A DNA stretch of 58,805 bases, taken from assembly GCA_910588825.1 (NCBI GenBank), contig CAJURF010000014.1, positions 1 to 58,805 on the forward strand, given 5' to 3'. Below, in pieces: positions 8,335 through 17,492 of this stretch (positions are counted from its first letter, which is position 1; each line of letters opens with the position of its first letter). The position numbers and the translations under genes were made by a program. Below the pieces are notes generated by a model. It saw only the letters and a program-made list of their open reading frames with translations. It did not search any database and was not told where the DNA came from. The stretch comes from an uncultured Lachnospiraceae bacterium. Its GTDB lineage: Bacteria; Bacillota; Clostridia; Lachnospirales; Lachnospiraceae.

Positions 8335-8961
8335 TTATTCCATATATTCCAGCTTGCTCACCGAAACTTCATATGCCACACGCTTCTCCGTTTCATTTTC
8401 CCCGATTTTTTTCATATAATCCCTGCTCTGAATGCGCCCCCAGATCAATACATGTCCGCCCACCTCAAAAGCGGATGCATAACGGGCGTTTCTGCCCCAG
8501 CAGATACAGGGTATGTAGTCGGATTTGCCATAAGGACGATTAACAGCTAGAAGCAAATCCGCAATCTCTCTTCCAAGGGGCGTTTTCCGGTAAACAGGAG
8601 GTTTACAGATATAACCGTCCAGAGATATCTGATTGACCGGAATCGAATCATCTTCCTCCTCCACAAAGCTGATGTCTCTGGCAAAAACCGAGAGCACTAG
8701 ACGGTTTCTCTTTTCCTCATGCCTGTTGTAAGAACGGAATTGCCCATGTACCTGGATGTATTCCCCCACGTAGTCCTGATTTACATCAATGAGCCGCTCC
8801 GAAATCATCACCGGAATCCGGTCTTCCGAATCGCTCAGCCGTTTGATAAGCAGCTCCATAGTATAGAAGCCCTCCCCAAACACCTGATGGCTGAATGTAA
8901 AATCTGTCGCAATTTTGCCCATAATAGATACCTGGTTGTTTTCAATAATCTTATCTGCCAT
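8335..8961 (-). CDS. SSB-like protein with two OB folds
   Basis: A 208-residue protein resembling a duplicated single-stranded DNA-binding (OB-fold) domain. The N-terminal half (about 5-105) has NNQVSIMGKI...YTMELLIKR and the strand pattern of SSB; the second half (about 112-205) has ISLDGYICKPPVYRKTPLGR, ADLLLAVNR and PCICWGRNA, closely matching the SSB core. The acidic C-terminal tail of canonical SSB is absent, so this is probably a paralogue and not the replication SSB. Similar double-OB proteins occur in Clostridia; the role is unknown. The ribosome site GAGGAAGGGG lies about 11 bases before the ATG. It is divergent from typA. Confidence 0.7.
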   Translation of the reverse strand: MADKIIENNQVSIMGKIATDFTFSHQVFGEGFYTMELLIKRLSDSEDRIPVMISERLIDVNQDYVGEYIQVHGQFRSYNRHEEKRNRLVLSVFARDISFVEEEDDSIPVNQISLDGYICKPPVYRKTPLGREIADLLLAVNRPYGKSDYIPCICWGRNARYASAFEVGGHVLIWGRIQSRDYMKKIGENETEKRVAYEVSVSKLEYME

Positions 8962-9124
8962 GAATGATAGTTCCCCTTCCTCTTTATGGTAGTTTGTCTA
9001 TATCATATATATTCCCCGATCTGCCTAAATAGAACTAAAAAATAATTTATTCATTTTTCTTGCATTATCTACAGAATATGATAAACTCTATAATTAGCAT
9101 AAAATATGAAAGGATTTATAAAAT

Positions 9125-10954
9125 ATGAAAATCAAACGGGAAGATGTCCGTAATATAGCAATTATTGCCCACGTAGACCATGGTAAAACCACATTGGTAG
9201 ATAACCTGTTAAAGCAAAGCGGTGTGTTTCGGGAAAATCAGGACGTGCAGGAGCGGGTCATGGATTCCAATGATATCGAAAGAGAGCGGGGTATTACTAT
9301 TCTCTCAAAAAACACCGCTGTCTATTATAATAACACAAAAATCAATATTATCGACACCCCAGGCCATGCGGATTTTGGCGGCGAGGTAGAGCGGGTGCTG
9401 AAAATGGTGGACGGCGTCATTTTAGTGGTGGATGCCTTCGAGGGTGCCATGCCTCAGACTAAATTCGTGTTAAAGAAGGCCCTGGAGCTGGATCTGCCTG
9501 TCATTTCCTGCATCAATAAAATTGACCGGCCCGACGCCCGGCCTGATGAGGTCATCGACGAAGTCCTGGAACTTCTCATGGACCTGGGCGCCTCTGACGC
9601 CCAGCTGGACTGTCCTTTTGTCTATGCCTCTGCCAAAACCGGTTACGCTGTTATGGACCTGGACCATGAGCCCCAAGACATGAAACCTTTATTTGAAACT
9701 ATTTTATCCTATATTCCCGCTCCCCAGGGGGACCCGGAGGCAGGAACACAGGTATTAATCAGCACCATTGACTATAATGAATATGTGGGGAGAATCGGCA
9801 TCGGAAAAGTGGACAACGGTTCCATCCGTGTCAATCAGGAAGTGGTTCTGGTGAACGAACACAACCCGGAAAAACAAGATCATGTAAAAATCAGCAAACT
9901 CTATGAATTCGACGGACTCTCCAAAGTGGATGTCACCGAGGCCTCCATCGGCTCTATTGTGGCCATTTCCGGCATTGCTGATATCCACATTGGCGATACC
10001 ATCTGTTCCCCGGAACACCCGGAACCCATTCCCTTCCAGAAAATTTCTGAACCCACCATTGCCATGAATTTCCTGGTAAATGACAGCCCCCTGGCCGGCC
10101 AGGAAGGAAAATACGTGACCTCCCGTCACATTAGAGAACGCCTCATGCGGGAACTGAACACAGACGTGAGCCTCCGGGTAGAAGAAACGGAATCAGCAGA
10201 CTGCTTCAAAGTCTCAGGCCGGGGCGAACTGCACTTATCCGTGCTCATTGAGAATATGCGCCGGGAAGGCTATGAATTCGCAGTCAGCAAGGCAGAAGTC
10301 CTATACCGTACCGACGAGCGCAGCCGGAAACTGGAACCCATGGAAATCGCCTATGTAGATGTACCCGAAGAATTTGCCGGCTCAGTTATCAGCAAACTCA
10401 GCGAGAGAAAAGGGGAACTGCAGGGCATGAGCCTGGCAGGAGACGGTTCCAACCGCTTGGAATTCCACATACCCGCCAGAGGCCTCATCGGATTTAGGGG
10501 AGAATTCCTCACTATAACCAAGGGCAACGGAGTCCTGAACACCACTTACGACGGCTATGGCCCGTACAAAGGCGATATCGACTACCGCAAGCAGGGCTCC
10601 CTCATTGCATTCGAAGCAGGTGAGGCTGTCACCTACGGTCTGTTCTCCGCCCAGGACAGAGGAACCTTGTTCATCAAACCAGGAGAGAAAGTCTACAGCG
10701 GCATGGTCATCGGACAGAACGGAAAACCAGAAGATATCGAACTGAATGTCTGCAAGACCAAACACCTGACCAACACCCGGTCTTCTTCCGCAGACGAGGC
10801 ATTAAAACTGACACCGCCCAAGATACTCAGTCTGGAACAGGCACTGGAATTTATCAATACCGATGAACTGTTGGAGATCACCCCCTCCAGCCTGCGTATA
10901 AGAAAAAAGATACTGAATCCACGGGACCGCAAGAGGGCCGCCAAATCCGTCTAA
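9125..10954 (+). CDS. typA: Ribosome-associated GTPase TypA/BipA
   Basis: Translational GTPase of the EF-G/LepA class that binds 70S ribosomes and acts in ribosome assembly and stress adaptation. G1 is AHVDHGKTT (residues 15-23), followed by RERGITI (G2 region), DTPGHADF (G3) and NKID (G4). The EF-Tu domain II follows near 200-300, and the C-terminal half has the TypA hallmark ARGLIGFRGEFLT and the basic tail. The 609 residues are of normal length. The ribosome site is GAAAGGA, eight bases before the ATG. Monocistronic, ended by the strong hairpin at 11017-11061. Confidence 0.97.
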   Translation: MKIKREDVRNIAIIAHVDHGKTTLVDNLLKQSGVFRENQDVQERVMDSNDIERERGITILSKNTAVYYNNTKINIIDTPGHADFGGEVERVLKMVDGVILVVDAFEGAMPQTKFVLKKALELDLPVISCINKIDRPDARPDEVIDEVLELLMDLGASDAQLDCPFVYASAKTGYAVMDLDHEPQDMKPLFETILSYIPAPQGDPEAGTQVLISTIDYNEYVGRIGIGKVDNGSIRVNQEVVLVNEHNPEKQDHVKISKLYEFDGLSKVDVTEASIGSIVAISGIADIHIGDTICSPEHPEPIPFQKISEPTIAMNFLVNDSPLAGQEGKYVTSRHIRERLMRELNTDVSLRVEETESADCFKVSGRGELHLSVLIENMRREGYEFAVSKAEVLYRTDERSRKLEPMEIAYVDVPEEFAGSVISKLSERKGELQGMSLAGDGSNRLEFHIPARGLIGFRGEFLTITKGNGVLNTTYDGYGPYKGDIDYRKQGSLIAFEAGEAVTYGLFSAQDRGTLFIKPGEKVYSGMVIGQNGKPEDIELNVCKTKHLTNTRSSSADEALKLTPPKILSLEQALEFINTDELLEITPSSLRIRKKILNPRDRKRAAKSV

Positions 10955-10985
10955 GGAACTGTAGAAAAATAAGTGATGCAGATTG
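10954..10985 (+). repeat. 32-nt direct repeat, left copy
   Basis: aggaactgtagaaaaataag continuing with tgatgcagattg; the same sequence with two substitutions recurs at 14454-14485 in the same orientation, just upstream of AAA gene 3. The two copies bracket the AAA gene 2/3 operon. Confidence 0.8.
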
Positions 10986-11016
10986 TGCAGGACATTTCTT
11001 CAAGTGTGCAGCTGCG

Positions 11017-11061
11017 AAAAATCGGAGAGACTTGTCTGAAAAGACTGCTCTCCGATTTTTT
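11017..11061 (+). terminator. Strong terminator after typA
   Basis: aaaatcggagag and ctctccgatttttt form a 12-bp perfect stem around an 18-19 base loop with A and T tracts on either side, so it can stop transcription of typA and also of the converging AAA gene 2. Confidence 0.9.
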
Positions 11062-11095
11062 GATACATTTGCTTATTTCCCAGTTTCCATAGCCC

Positions 11096-12721
11096 TTATA
11101 CATATTCCCATACCATATCACACTCTTTTTTATTATGGGCAATCCCGAGACATAAAACTCTGCCTTTCAGCCCAGCATAATAACGGTTTTCCATAATCTG
11201 CCCAAGGGCTTCTTTTTTAAGTTTAACAAGGTCTACACCCTGCTTAAATTCTATTAAAATATGACACTGGCCCGGATGCAGTGCCTCCAGCAAAATATCA
11301 CTCCTGCCCAGCCCCATTTCCAGATTGCTTGTCACTTTATAGAGCCCCCGCAGGCTGATACACATACCCAAAAACAGCATATGATAGGCATTTTCCTTAG
11401 CATCGAAATAGCTTGTACAAGATATTACAATGTCTTTGTAAACAGTCATAAAGTGTTCCATATCCCCCTCCTGCAGATAATGGAACATTCCTATCAGACT
11501 GTCATCCGATATATGCGCCTGCTCTGCCACAATTTTCTGCAGTTCAGATTTCACCTCATCATTTGGTATCCGCATTTTCATGAAAATAGTATCATAATCC
11601 CCTGTCACAGCCACATACCCGGAATTTACCAGAAGCCCCCACAGGCTCTGTGTATCCTGGACTTCCATAAAAGAGGTTTCAAGATTCACCCCTGCCGTTG
11701 TCACTCCTTCTTCTATCAGCCTGTCAAAATCTTTCCTGAAATGATTTCCCGCACTGTTAAGCGCCTGCCTGACCAGGTAATTCGTGGATGTGTTGACCCA
11801 GTAATCTCCCAGCTTCTTATTTTTCGCATAATTCAGCACAGACCAGGGATTATAAATATCTATTCCGCAGAACTGATACCCGTTATATTTTTGTTTCACA
11901 GCCTTAGTCAATTCCAGCCCATAGTGGTCCAGCACCTCTTTAACCTCATCTTCCGTCATCCCGAAACATTCCGCATAATCCTCACAGACAACCGAATAGA
12001 CCTGCAGGTTATTCAACTTTGAAAAAATGCTCTCCTTGGCCACTCTCTGAATCCCCGTCAAAAGCGCCTGACTGACATACTCATTCCCCTTTAACGCAGA
12101 CCCGTACATGGCCGAAAAGAACTCCCCCATTTCATCCCTGTATCCATTCTCATAACTGCTGAGCACAGGCTGATCGTATTCATCAATAAAAAGAACCGCC
12201 TCTTTTCCGAAAAAACGCCATACGGCTGTCACCAGGTACTGGATGGAAAAAGAAAGGTCTATCCTGCTTAGGTTCTTATCCAGGCCTTCCTGAAGGGTCT
12301 GGTAAAACTGTATATAGTATAAATCCCTTTTATCCACTTTCCCCTCGAAAATGCCGTAATATCTCCGATATTCCTGAAAAATACTGTTCCAGACAGACTG
12401 CATAAGTTCTTCCTGATTCTTACCTGCGCAGTCCTTAAACGTAAAATAGACTACTGGCCTGGAATTGATCTCCTGGGCATATTCCGTTTCCATAATCTTC
12501 AGCCCGTCAAAAAGCTCCCGGCTGTCCCTGGTAATATCCAAAAACTCCCGCAGCATGGTCATATTAAGAGTCTTCCCAAACCTCCGGGGCCGGGTAATCA
12601 ATGCCGCAGTATCCTGTTTTTCCAGAAACTCCTTTATAAACAATGACTTATCCACATAATACGCATGTTTCTCCCGCACTGACCGAAATTGGTCGTCACC
12701 GATGGGAAGCGTCCTGCTCAT
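11096..12721 (-). CDS. AAA-ATPase-like / PD-(D/E)XK nuclease-fold protein (copy 2)
   Basis: 541 residues, same two-domain plan as copy 1 but with the commoner N-terminus LPIGDDQFRSVREK and YYVDKSLFIKEFL. Walker A is RPRRFGKT (about residues 41-48) and Walker B is VLFIDEYDQPV. The C-terminal nuclease-fold core is GRSDILLEAL...CHILIEFKQG, i.e. Asp then Glu-Phe-Lys. The ATG at 12721 follows GAGGAG. It begins 11 bases after copy 3 stops, so the two are an operon with copy 3 first. Copies 2 and 3 differ clearly in sequence, so this is not a recent tandem duplication. Confidence 0.8.
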   Translation of the reverse strand: MSRTLPIGDDQFRSVREKHAYYVDKSLFIKEFLEKQDTAALITRPRRFGKTLNMTMLREFLDITRDSRELFDGLKIMETEYAQEINSRPVVYFTFKDCAGKNQEELMQSVWNSIFQEYRRYYGIFEGKVDKRDLYYIQFYQTLQEGLDKNLSRIDLSFSIQYLVTAVWRFFGKEAVLFIDEYDQPVLSSYENGYRDEMGEFFSAMYGSALKGNEYVSQALLTGIQRVAKESIFSKLNNLQVYSVVCEDYAECFGMTEDEVKEVLDHYGLELTKAVKQKYNGYQFCGIDIYNPWSVLNYAKNKKLGDYWVNTSTNYLVRQALNSAGNHFRKDFDRLIEEGVTTAGVNLETSFMEVQDTQSLWGLLVNSGYVAVTGDYDTIFMKMRIPNDEVKSELQKIVAEQAHISDDSLIGMFHYLQEGDMEHFMTVYKDIVISCTSYFDAKENAYHMLFLGMCISLRGLYKVTSNLEMGLGRSDILLEALHPGQCHILIEFKQGVDLVKLKKEALGQIMENRYYAGLKGRVLCLGIAHNKKECDMVWEYV

Positions 12722-12732
12722 ATCAATCTCCT

Positions 12733-14433
12733 CTAATCCCTCTTTCCAAACCGCACTTCACAGTCTTTCCGATAAAAAGAAATTCCATAGCAGTCAATGT
12801 TACCATATCCCTCCGCCCTGAGTTCCTCCATATATTTCTTATCGTAGATCTGCTGAACCGCCCTTTGGGCATCTCCTTCCAAATCATCCATGCGGTCAGA
12901 TACCTTTACCTCCAGAACAAATGACCGTCCCCGCAGAGAAGGACTTTTCACCATAATATCTGACCGCCCGCTGCCAGATTCCCGATTGGACTTTACCATG
13001 TAATTCTCACTCTGGCTGAGTATTCCTGTGAGGAAGCCATGATAAAAGTTCTCTGCACTGTCATAGAAACTGATGGTGCGAAAAAGCTGGCCATTTATAA
13101 TATCCGCCATCCCCTTTGCATCTCCATCCTCCATAGCCCGGTACAAATCGCGGAAATCTTCCTTTTCTATCATCCCCTTCATCCAATTCATGATAGTATT
13201 CTCATAAATGGTCAGCACCTCAATATTGGGAATGCGGACTTTTAGAAACACATAATTATCTTTAAAATATTCATTTTCTTTCGTCAGATACCCGGTAAAA
13301 AATAGGAAATTCCACAGATTTTCCCCTCTGCCGCGCATATCCTCATAAGTAACCTCTTCGTGTACTTGAATATTCAGTGTCTTTTGGCTCAGCAGTGTCT
13401 CAATCTGCCCTTTCATCTCACGGTCAGCTCCTGCTATCATATCTTTAATAATATCGTTAGAGCTGGTATTAATCCAGTGGGGCCGGGGAAATGCGCGGAC
13501 ATCCGCATGCAGGTCGTACATAAAATTAATCACACTCCACGGATTATACACATGGATATCCCCGAACACATATCCATCATACCATTCCTTCATAGTAGAA
13601 AAACGGCTCTCAACACCATAGTAAGCCATCATTTCCAATACTTCTTCCTCTGTAAATCCAAAATGCTCACTGTACCTGTGGTCAAGTATGGATATGATTT
13701 TCAAATGATTGAGTCCGGTAAAAATGCTCTCCTTGGAAATTCTCAGACATCCGGTGACCACCGCGAACTGGAGATATTCATTTGTCTTCAGCCCAGCCTC
13801 AAACAGCGAGCGGATAAACCCGGTCATCTTCCCATAAAACCCCCGGAAATACGCATTTTCCAGCGGGACATCATACTCATCAATCAGAATCACCGTTTTC
13901 CTTCCTGTAACTTTATACATACATTGGCAGAATAACAGCAGGGAATTCCTGATATCCCCCTCACCGGCCTGTCCCTCGGCAATCTTCACATACTGCTCAT
14001 ACTCTTTTTGCGAAAGCCTGTCTTTCCCACACTCCACAAGCTCTCTGTGTCTCTCGAATTCCGCGCTGACTGCATTCTGCACCATATAAAAAGCCATGTC
14101 AAAGTCTTCCTGCTTTGCCGACTTCAAAGTCAGGTTTATCACCGGATACCTGCCCATCTGGCCGTTATAGTCTTCACCGGCTTCCATAATCTTCATCCCC
14201 TGAAAAAGCTCTCTGCCAGAGCTGTCCGTTTCCTCATGGCCTGTGTATTCAAAGAAGTACCGGAGCATACTCAGATTCAACGTCTTTCCAAAGCGCCTGG
14301 GGCGGGTAAAGAGATTCACTTTTCCCTTTAAATCCAGCAGTTCTTTGATAAACATAGACTTATCGATATAATAATAGCCCTCTTTTATCATTTCTTCAAA
14401 ATTATCAACACCTATTGGCAGTGGTCTTTTCAT
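12733..14433 (-). CDS. AAA-ATPase-like / PD-(D/E)XK nuclease-fold protein (copy 3)
   Basis: 566 residues from the ATG at 14433, which has GGGAGGGAAG upstream; the frame extends 52 codons further without a ribosome site or family resemblance. Motifs are LPIGVDNFEEMIKEGYYYID, RPRRFGKT, VILIDEYDVPLENAY and the C-terminal GRSDIMVKSPSLRG...FVLEVKVSD. By eye it is the closest relative of copy 4 (25071-26762); the two align throughout and end in nearly the same CYG..FYRKDCE.RFGKR tail. A 32-nt repeat lies 21 bases upstream of the start. It leads the two-gene operon with copy 2. Confidence 0.8.
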   Translation of the reverse strand: MKRPLPIGVDNFEEMIKEGYYYIDKSMFIKELLDLKGKVNLFTRPRRFGKTLNLSMLRYFFEYTGHEETDSSGRELFQGMKIMEAGEDYNGQMGRYPVINLTLKSAKQEDFDMAFYMVQNAVSAEFERHRELVECGKDRLSQKEYEQYVKIAEGQAGEGDIRNSLLLFCQCMYKVTGRKTVILIDEYDVPLENAYFRGFYGKMTGFIRSLFEAGLKTNEYLQFAVVTGCLRISKESIFTGLNHLKIISILDHRYSEHFGFTEEEVLEMMAYYGVESRFSTMKEWYDGYVFGDIHVYNPWSVINFMYDLHADVRAFPRPHWINTSSNDIIKDMIAGADREMKGQIETLLSQKTLNIQVHEEVTYEDMRGRGENLWNFLFFTGYLTKENEYFKDNYVFLKVRIPNIEVLTIYENTIMNWMKGMIEKEDFRDLYRAMEDGDAKGMADIINGQLFRTISFYDSAENFYHGFLTGILSQSENYMVKSNRESGSGRSDIMVKSPSLRGRSFVLEVKVSDRMDDLEGDAQRAVQQIYDKKYMEELRAEGYGNIDCYGISFYRKDCEVRFGKRD

Positions 14434-14453
14434 TTTCTTCCCTCCCTCGCTAT

Positions 14454-14485
14454 AGGAACTGCAGAAAAATAAGTGATACAGATTG
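14454..14485 (+). repeat. 32-nt direct repeat, right copy
   Basis: aggaactgcagaaaaataag continuing with tgatacagattg; partner of 10954-10985 (two mismatches), exactly 3500 bases away. Similar aaggaactgta cores occur, inverted, near 32340, 46545 and 51287. Confidence 0.8.
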
Positions 14486-14742
14486 CACTTGGAGAAATAG
14501 ACAAGCCAAAATGTGTCAGTTATTTTCCCACAGCACTTTACCCAAGAGCACACGTCTTTGCCAAATAATTCTGCATGCAGATATATCATAACCGGGCAGG
14601 TTTGAGCTCCGTTTTGCTTGTTTTGCCCAAACTCGTCAAGTCAGACAACATCTTTGTAATGATCTACACACAAACTTTTTCTAATTATACTTCATTGTTC
14701 CCACTTTCACAATAAATGAATCGAAGAAGGCCCAAATCCTGT

Positions 14743-15330
14743 TCAATTCAAAACCTGCCTCCCCGCCTGATCCATATGAAAATTTTCCTTGTAAATCAAC
14801 TGAGAGATGGGAACCAGCTCATACCCCTGGGCCTGGAGCCTGGTAATCATCTCATCCAGGGCCTTCACCGTATATTTCGCCCCATTATGACACAAAATAA
14901 TGGCCCCGTTTTCCAGACTTTTATGTTCACAGACAGTTTCCACAATGGCATCTGCCCCATAATCTTTCCAGTCCAGACTGTCCACAGACCACTGGATGGC
15001 ATAATAGCCATTCTCCCTGGCATTTAAAACCACTGCATCGTCATACGCCCCAAAAGGCGGGCGGAACAGCTCCATCTCCACTCCCGTCAGCTCTTTGACT
15101 TTATTATGTACGCTCAGCAGCTCTGATGTCTTTTCCTCATCACCCAATTCAGTCATATTCTTATGATTCTCACTGTGATTTCCCAGATCATGGCCGCCTG
15201 CCTGAATGGCCTTCACATCCTCCGGATAAGACTCCACCCAGTGCCCTGTCATAAAAAAACTGGCCTTCACACGATGTTCCGACAAAATCCGCAGAATTTC
15301 CAGGGTATCCTCATTCCCCCATGGAGGCGG
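14743..15330 (-). pseudogene. Polysaccharide deacetylase, N-terminally truncated
   Basis: Remnant of a NodB-fold polysaccharide/peptidoglycan deacetylase. It retains WGNEDTLEILRILSEHRVKA, ASFFMTGHW, the metal-binding GNHSENH motif, RPPFGAY and the C-terminal ILCHNG. The frame is closed by a TAA at 15331-15333, just before the point where the first catalytic motif (TFD, carrying the general-base aspartate) should be, and the upstream sequence does not continue the domain in another frame. An internal ATG at 15285 could still give a 180-residue product but not an active enzyme. The break lies next to recombinase relics, suggesting damage by an insertion or deletion. Confidence 0.75.
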
Positions 15331-15426
15331 TTATACTCATGGGTATATCCGTGATTTTGCTGGAATATTGGATAAGCCGCTTCCAATAAAATATAAAAAT
15401 TAACCACAACCGCTTAGGAGTATAAT

Positions 15427-15576
15427 TTGAAAAAAGAAAACCAGGAATCCATCCCCTACACCATAGAAAGAGAATTTCTCGGGAAAATAACCGCTGAGGA
15501 ATTATTAAGCCGCATCATCCGGACACATATCACCCTGCCAGAACAAACAGATGAAAGGAGAACGGACCATTCATGA
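15427..15576 (+). CDS. TnpW-family transposon protein
   Basis: A 49-residue protein starting with TTG behind AGGAGTATAAT (spacing six). Its PYTIEREFLGKITAEELL and RIIRTHI fit the small TnpW-family proteins encoded just ahead of large serine recombinases in Tn4451-type mobilisable elements. It overlaps the recombinase start by ATGA, as expected for that gene pair. Function is unknown. The gene looks intact although its partner is broken. Confidence 0.65.
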   Translation: MKKENQESIPYTIEREFLGKITAEELLSRIIRTHITLPEQTDERRTDHS

Positions 15577-15740
15577 AAAAAAATACAGAAATTTTCCACA
15601 CCGCCGCCTACATCCGCCTTTCCCGGGAGGACGGAGATAAGGCGGAGAGCAACAGCATCGGGAATCAGAAGAAGCTGATTTTTGACTTTTTGGCGGGGAA
15701 GGAGGAGTTTATTCTTTATGATGTTTACATAGAAAGGTAG
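15573..15740 (+). pseudogene. Large serine recombinase, N-terminal fragment
   Basis: A 55-codon piece matching the start of TnpX-type site-specific serine recombinases: TAAYIRLSREDGDKAESNSI, with the nucleophilic serine in the RLSRED context, then GNQKKLIFDFL. Such proteins normally have 450-700 residues; here homology stops at YDVYI, where DDG would be expected, and a TAG follows three codons later. The break falls at the start of the 35-nt repeat that also lies at 25011-25045. The rest of the recombinase is not found downstream. Confidence 0.75.
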
Positions 15741-15757
15741 ACTTCGTATTTGATACA
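15723..15757 (+). repeat. 35-nt direct repeat, left boundary of island
   Basis: gtttacatagaaaggtagac continuing with ttcgtatttgataca; it recurs with two substitutions at 25011-25045 in the same orientation. The two copies bracket the Rpn nuclease and the DruH/DruE-like operon. Confidence 0.8.
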
Positions 15758-15850
15758 CAAGGGCTGATCCTTAGAGAAACAGGTATTGATATGCTTGAAA
15801 AAGAACTTTCCCTTTTGTATAATAAAATCACAGTAAGGGTGCAGATTTGA
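15725..15850 (+). other. Short reading-frame remnant
   Basis: An open stretch reading HRKVDFVFDTQGLILRETGI and then MLEKELSLLYNKIT to a TGA at 15848-15850. It has coding character but no start codon or ribosome site and begins inside the 35-nt repeat. It may be the 3' end of a gene lost at this junction; I do not recognise the family. Confidence 0.35.
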
Positions 15851-15891
15851 ATACCTAATGCCATATATTCATTTATACAGAAAGGCGGTGG

Positions 15892-16875
15892 ATGCCATTG
15901 AAAGCAGATACGATCACAAAAAATTATGTAAAAGATACAAGTGTCTTTGCCGATATTTTTAATTACTATATTTATGGCGGAGAGCAGATGATCCTGCCGG
16001 AGCGGCTTACAGAGCGTGACACCACTAAAATTGCACTGCCATACGGCGCAGACGGAGCCGTGGTTCCAGTCCAAAAATTCCGTGATGTACAGAAGTTGTA
16101 CGCCGCAATGACGGATGGAAACACAGAGTATGTGCTTTATGGCGCAGAAAATCAGGCGGAGATTCATTACGCCATGCCTGTAAAAAACAACCTTTATGAT
16201 GCCCTGGAATATGCGGGGCAGGTGGAAGAGGCAGCAAAGTCACACCGGAAGGAAATGAAGCGGAAAAAGAACCCTGGAGAAGCATTTATTAATAAAGGAA
16301 AGAAAACACCAAGCACAGGTGAATTCTTAAGCGGTTTCTGGGCTGAAGATAAATTGATACCCTCTGTCACAGTGACCATATTTTTTGGCTCAGAAAAATG
16401 GGATGGTCCGTTAAGTCTGTTTGACATGATGGATGCTGCAGACCCAAAGGTGCTTGCTTGTATGGACAATTACCATGTCAGGCTGATTGCCCCGGCACAG
16501 ATGTCGGACGAAGAAATCATGAAATTTCAATCCAGCCTTCGAGAGGTCATGCTGTTTATCAAATATTCGAAGGATAAGGATAACTTAAGCCGGATATTGA
16601 AAACCAATGAAAAACGATTCCGGGAAGTGGAGCGCAGGGCGGCAGACGTGATAGAGGCGATTACAAATTCGGGTATAAAATATGAGGAAGGCAAGGAGGC
16701 GGTTGATGTGTGTCAGGCAATCCAGGAAATGAGGGCCGAGTCTGAGCAGAAAAAGGCTCAAGAAGTAGCTGGAAACTTGTATGAAATGGGACTTGATATT
16801 GAGAAGATAGCACAGGCGGTTGGTTATGCTGTGGAAACAGTGAAAGGATGGCTTGAGCTTGAAAGTACCCCTTAA
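15892..16875 (+). CDS. Rpn-type PD-(D/E)XK nuclease / putative transposase-like protein
   Basis: A 327-residue protein of the Rpn/Transposase_31-like group common in gut Firmicutes. It has the family's opening KADTITKNYVKDTSVFADI, then FNYYIYGGEQMI, LPYGADGAVVPVQKFRDV, VLYGAENQAEIHYAMPVKN (with the nuclease-fold Glu) and MSDEEIMKFQSSLREVMLFI. The last 40 residues (MGLDIEKIAQAVGYAVETVK) look like a small helix-turn-helix. Rpn proteins are DNA endonucleases linked to RecA-independent recombination and, in some cases, phage defence. The ATG follows AAGGCGG. It is the first gene of the low-GC island and lies 56 bases before the DruH-like gene. Confidence 0.75.
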   Translation: MPLKADTITKNYVKDTSVFADIFNYYIYGGEQMILPERLTERDTTKIALPYGADGAVVPVQKFRDVQKLYAAMTDGNTEYVLYGAENQAEIHYAMPVKNNLYDALEYAGQVEEAAKSHRKEMKRKKNPGEAFINKGKKTPSTGEFLSGFWAEDKLIPSVTVTIFFGSEKWDGPLSLFDMMDAADPKVLACMDNYHVRLIAPAQMSDEEIMKFQSSLREVMLFIKYSKDKDNLSRILKTNEKRFREVERRAADVIEAITNSGIKYEEGKEAVDVCQAIQEMRAESEQKKAQEVAGNLYEMGLDIEKIAQAVGYAVETVKGWLELESTP

Positions 16876-16931
16876 GCCAGCTTCCTTGTTGGCGGAAATA
16901 GGTTTAGTCTATTTGGGAAAGGCTGATATTA

Positions 16932-17492
16932 ATGTACATTAAGAATAAAAAAGAATATCGCAAACTTGACTTTGAATGTTCAACAAAGCGGCCTGAGATT
17001 ATTCTGGATAGCCTTGAACAGGATATGAGGGAACGTCAAAGCGAAGGGAACTTTGTATCTAAAGTGTTTGCATGTTATCCGCTTATCGGAAGCAAGATTC
17101 TTAGTCAAGAAACACTAGACAAATTGAACAAACTCACCAGAGGGTATATTGACCAGGTTCTGAGCGACCCGCTTGGTAACAAGATGACCTTGGATGCGGA
17201 AATGCAAATAACACTGGCTCTCGTTAATAATGCCAAAAGTTGGAAAAATGAAGAAAACAACAATTTCTGGAATTTTATGTCTCTCCAATTCGGATATCGT
17301 GACACAAACGACTCTGTAATACGCCTTCTGCAGACTTCTCTTGAAAATGCCATGAAGGAGAATGATAGCCTTTCGTTGAAGATGCCAATAGCCGTGCATT
17401 TAAGTCCACGGTTGTTATTCATGCACTTAGTACAAAAAAATCATGGATGGCTTTGTTCGATTTCTTGTTTGATTTTTATAAGAATAATCTGA
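16932..17492 (+). CDS. DruH-like protein, N-terminal part (frameshifted)
   Basis: Opening 145-150 codons of what appears to be one ~980-residue gene reaching 19879. The frame shifts within 17369-17378: this frame reads ENDSLSL and then noise, while the -1 frame continues plausibly as FVEDANSRAFKSTVVIHALS into the downstream reading frame. One missing base, probably a T from the short T run, explains it. This portion is helical and charged, with no domain I recognise. The last ~40 residues to the stop at 17492 are out of frame and meaningless. A -1 slip at the A7 run (17434-17440) is possible in principle, but the -1 frame looks coding well upstream of it. Confidence 0.6.
   Translation: MYIKNKKEYRKLDFECSTKRPEIILDSLEQDMRERQSEGNFVSKVFACYPLIGSKILSQETLDKLNKLTRGYIDQVLSDPLGNKMTLDAEMQITLALVNNAKSWKNEENNNFWNFMSLQFGYRDTNDSVIRLLQTSLENAMKENDSLSLKMPIAVHLSPRLLFMHLVQKNHGWLCSISCLIFIRII

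Noticed and set aside
14743..15330. Functional polysaccharide deacetylase
   Set aside because: The first catalytic motif with the general-base Asp is missing and the frame is closed just upstream.
17434..17440. A7 run as a programmed -1 frameshift site joining the DruH-like pieces
   Set aside because: A -1 slip there would join the right frames, but the -1 frame already looks coding from 17369 and the zero frame after 17378 looks like noise, so a single missing base upstream explains the data better. No downstream stem-loop stimulator is evident.
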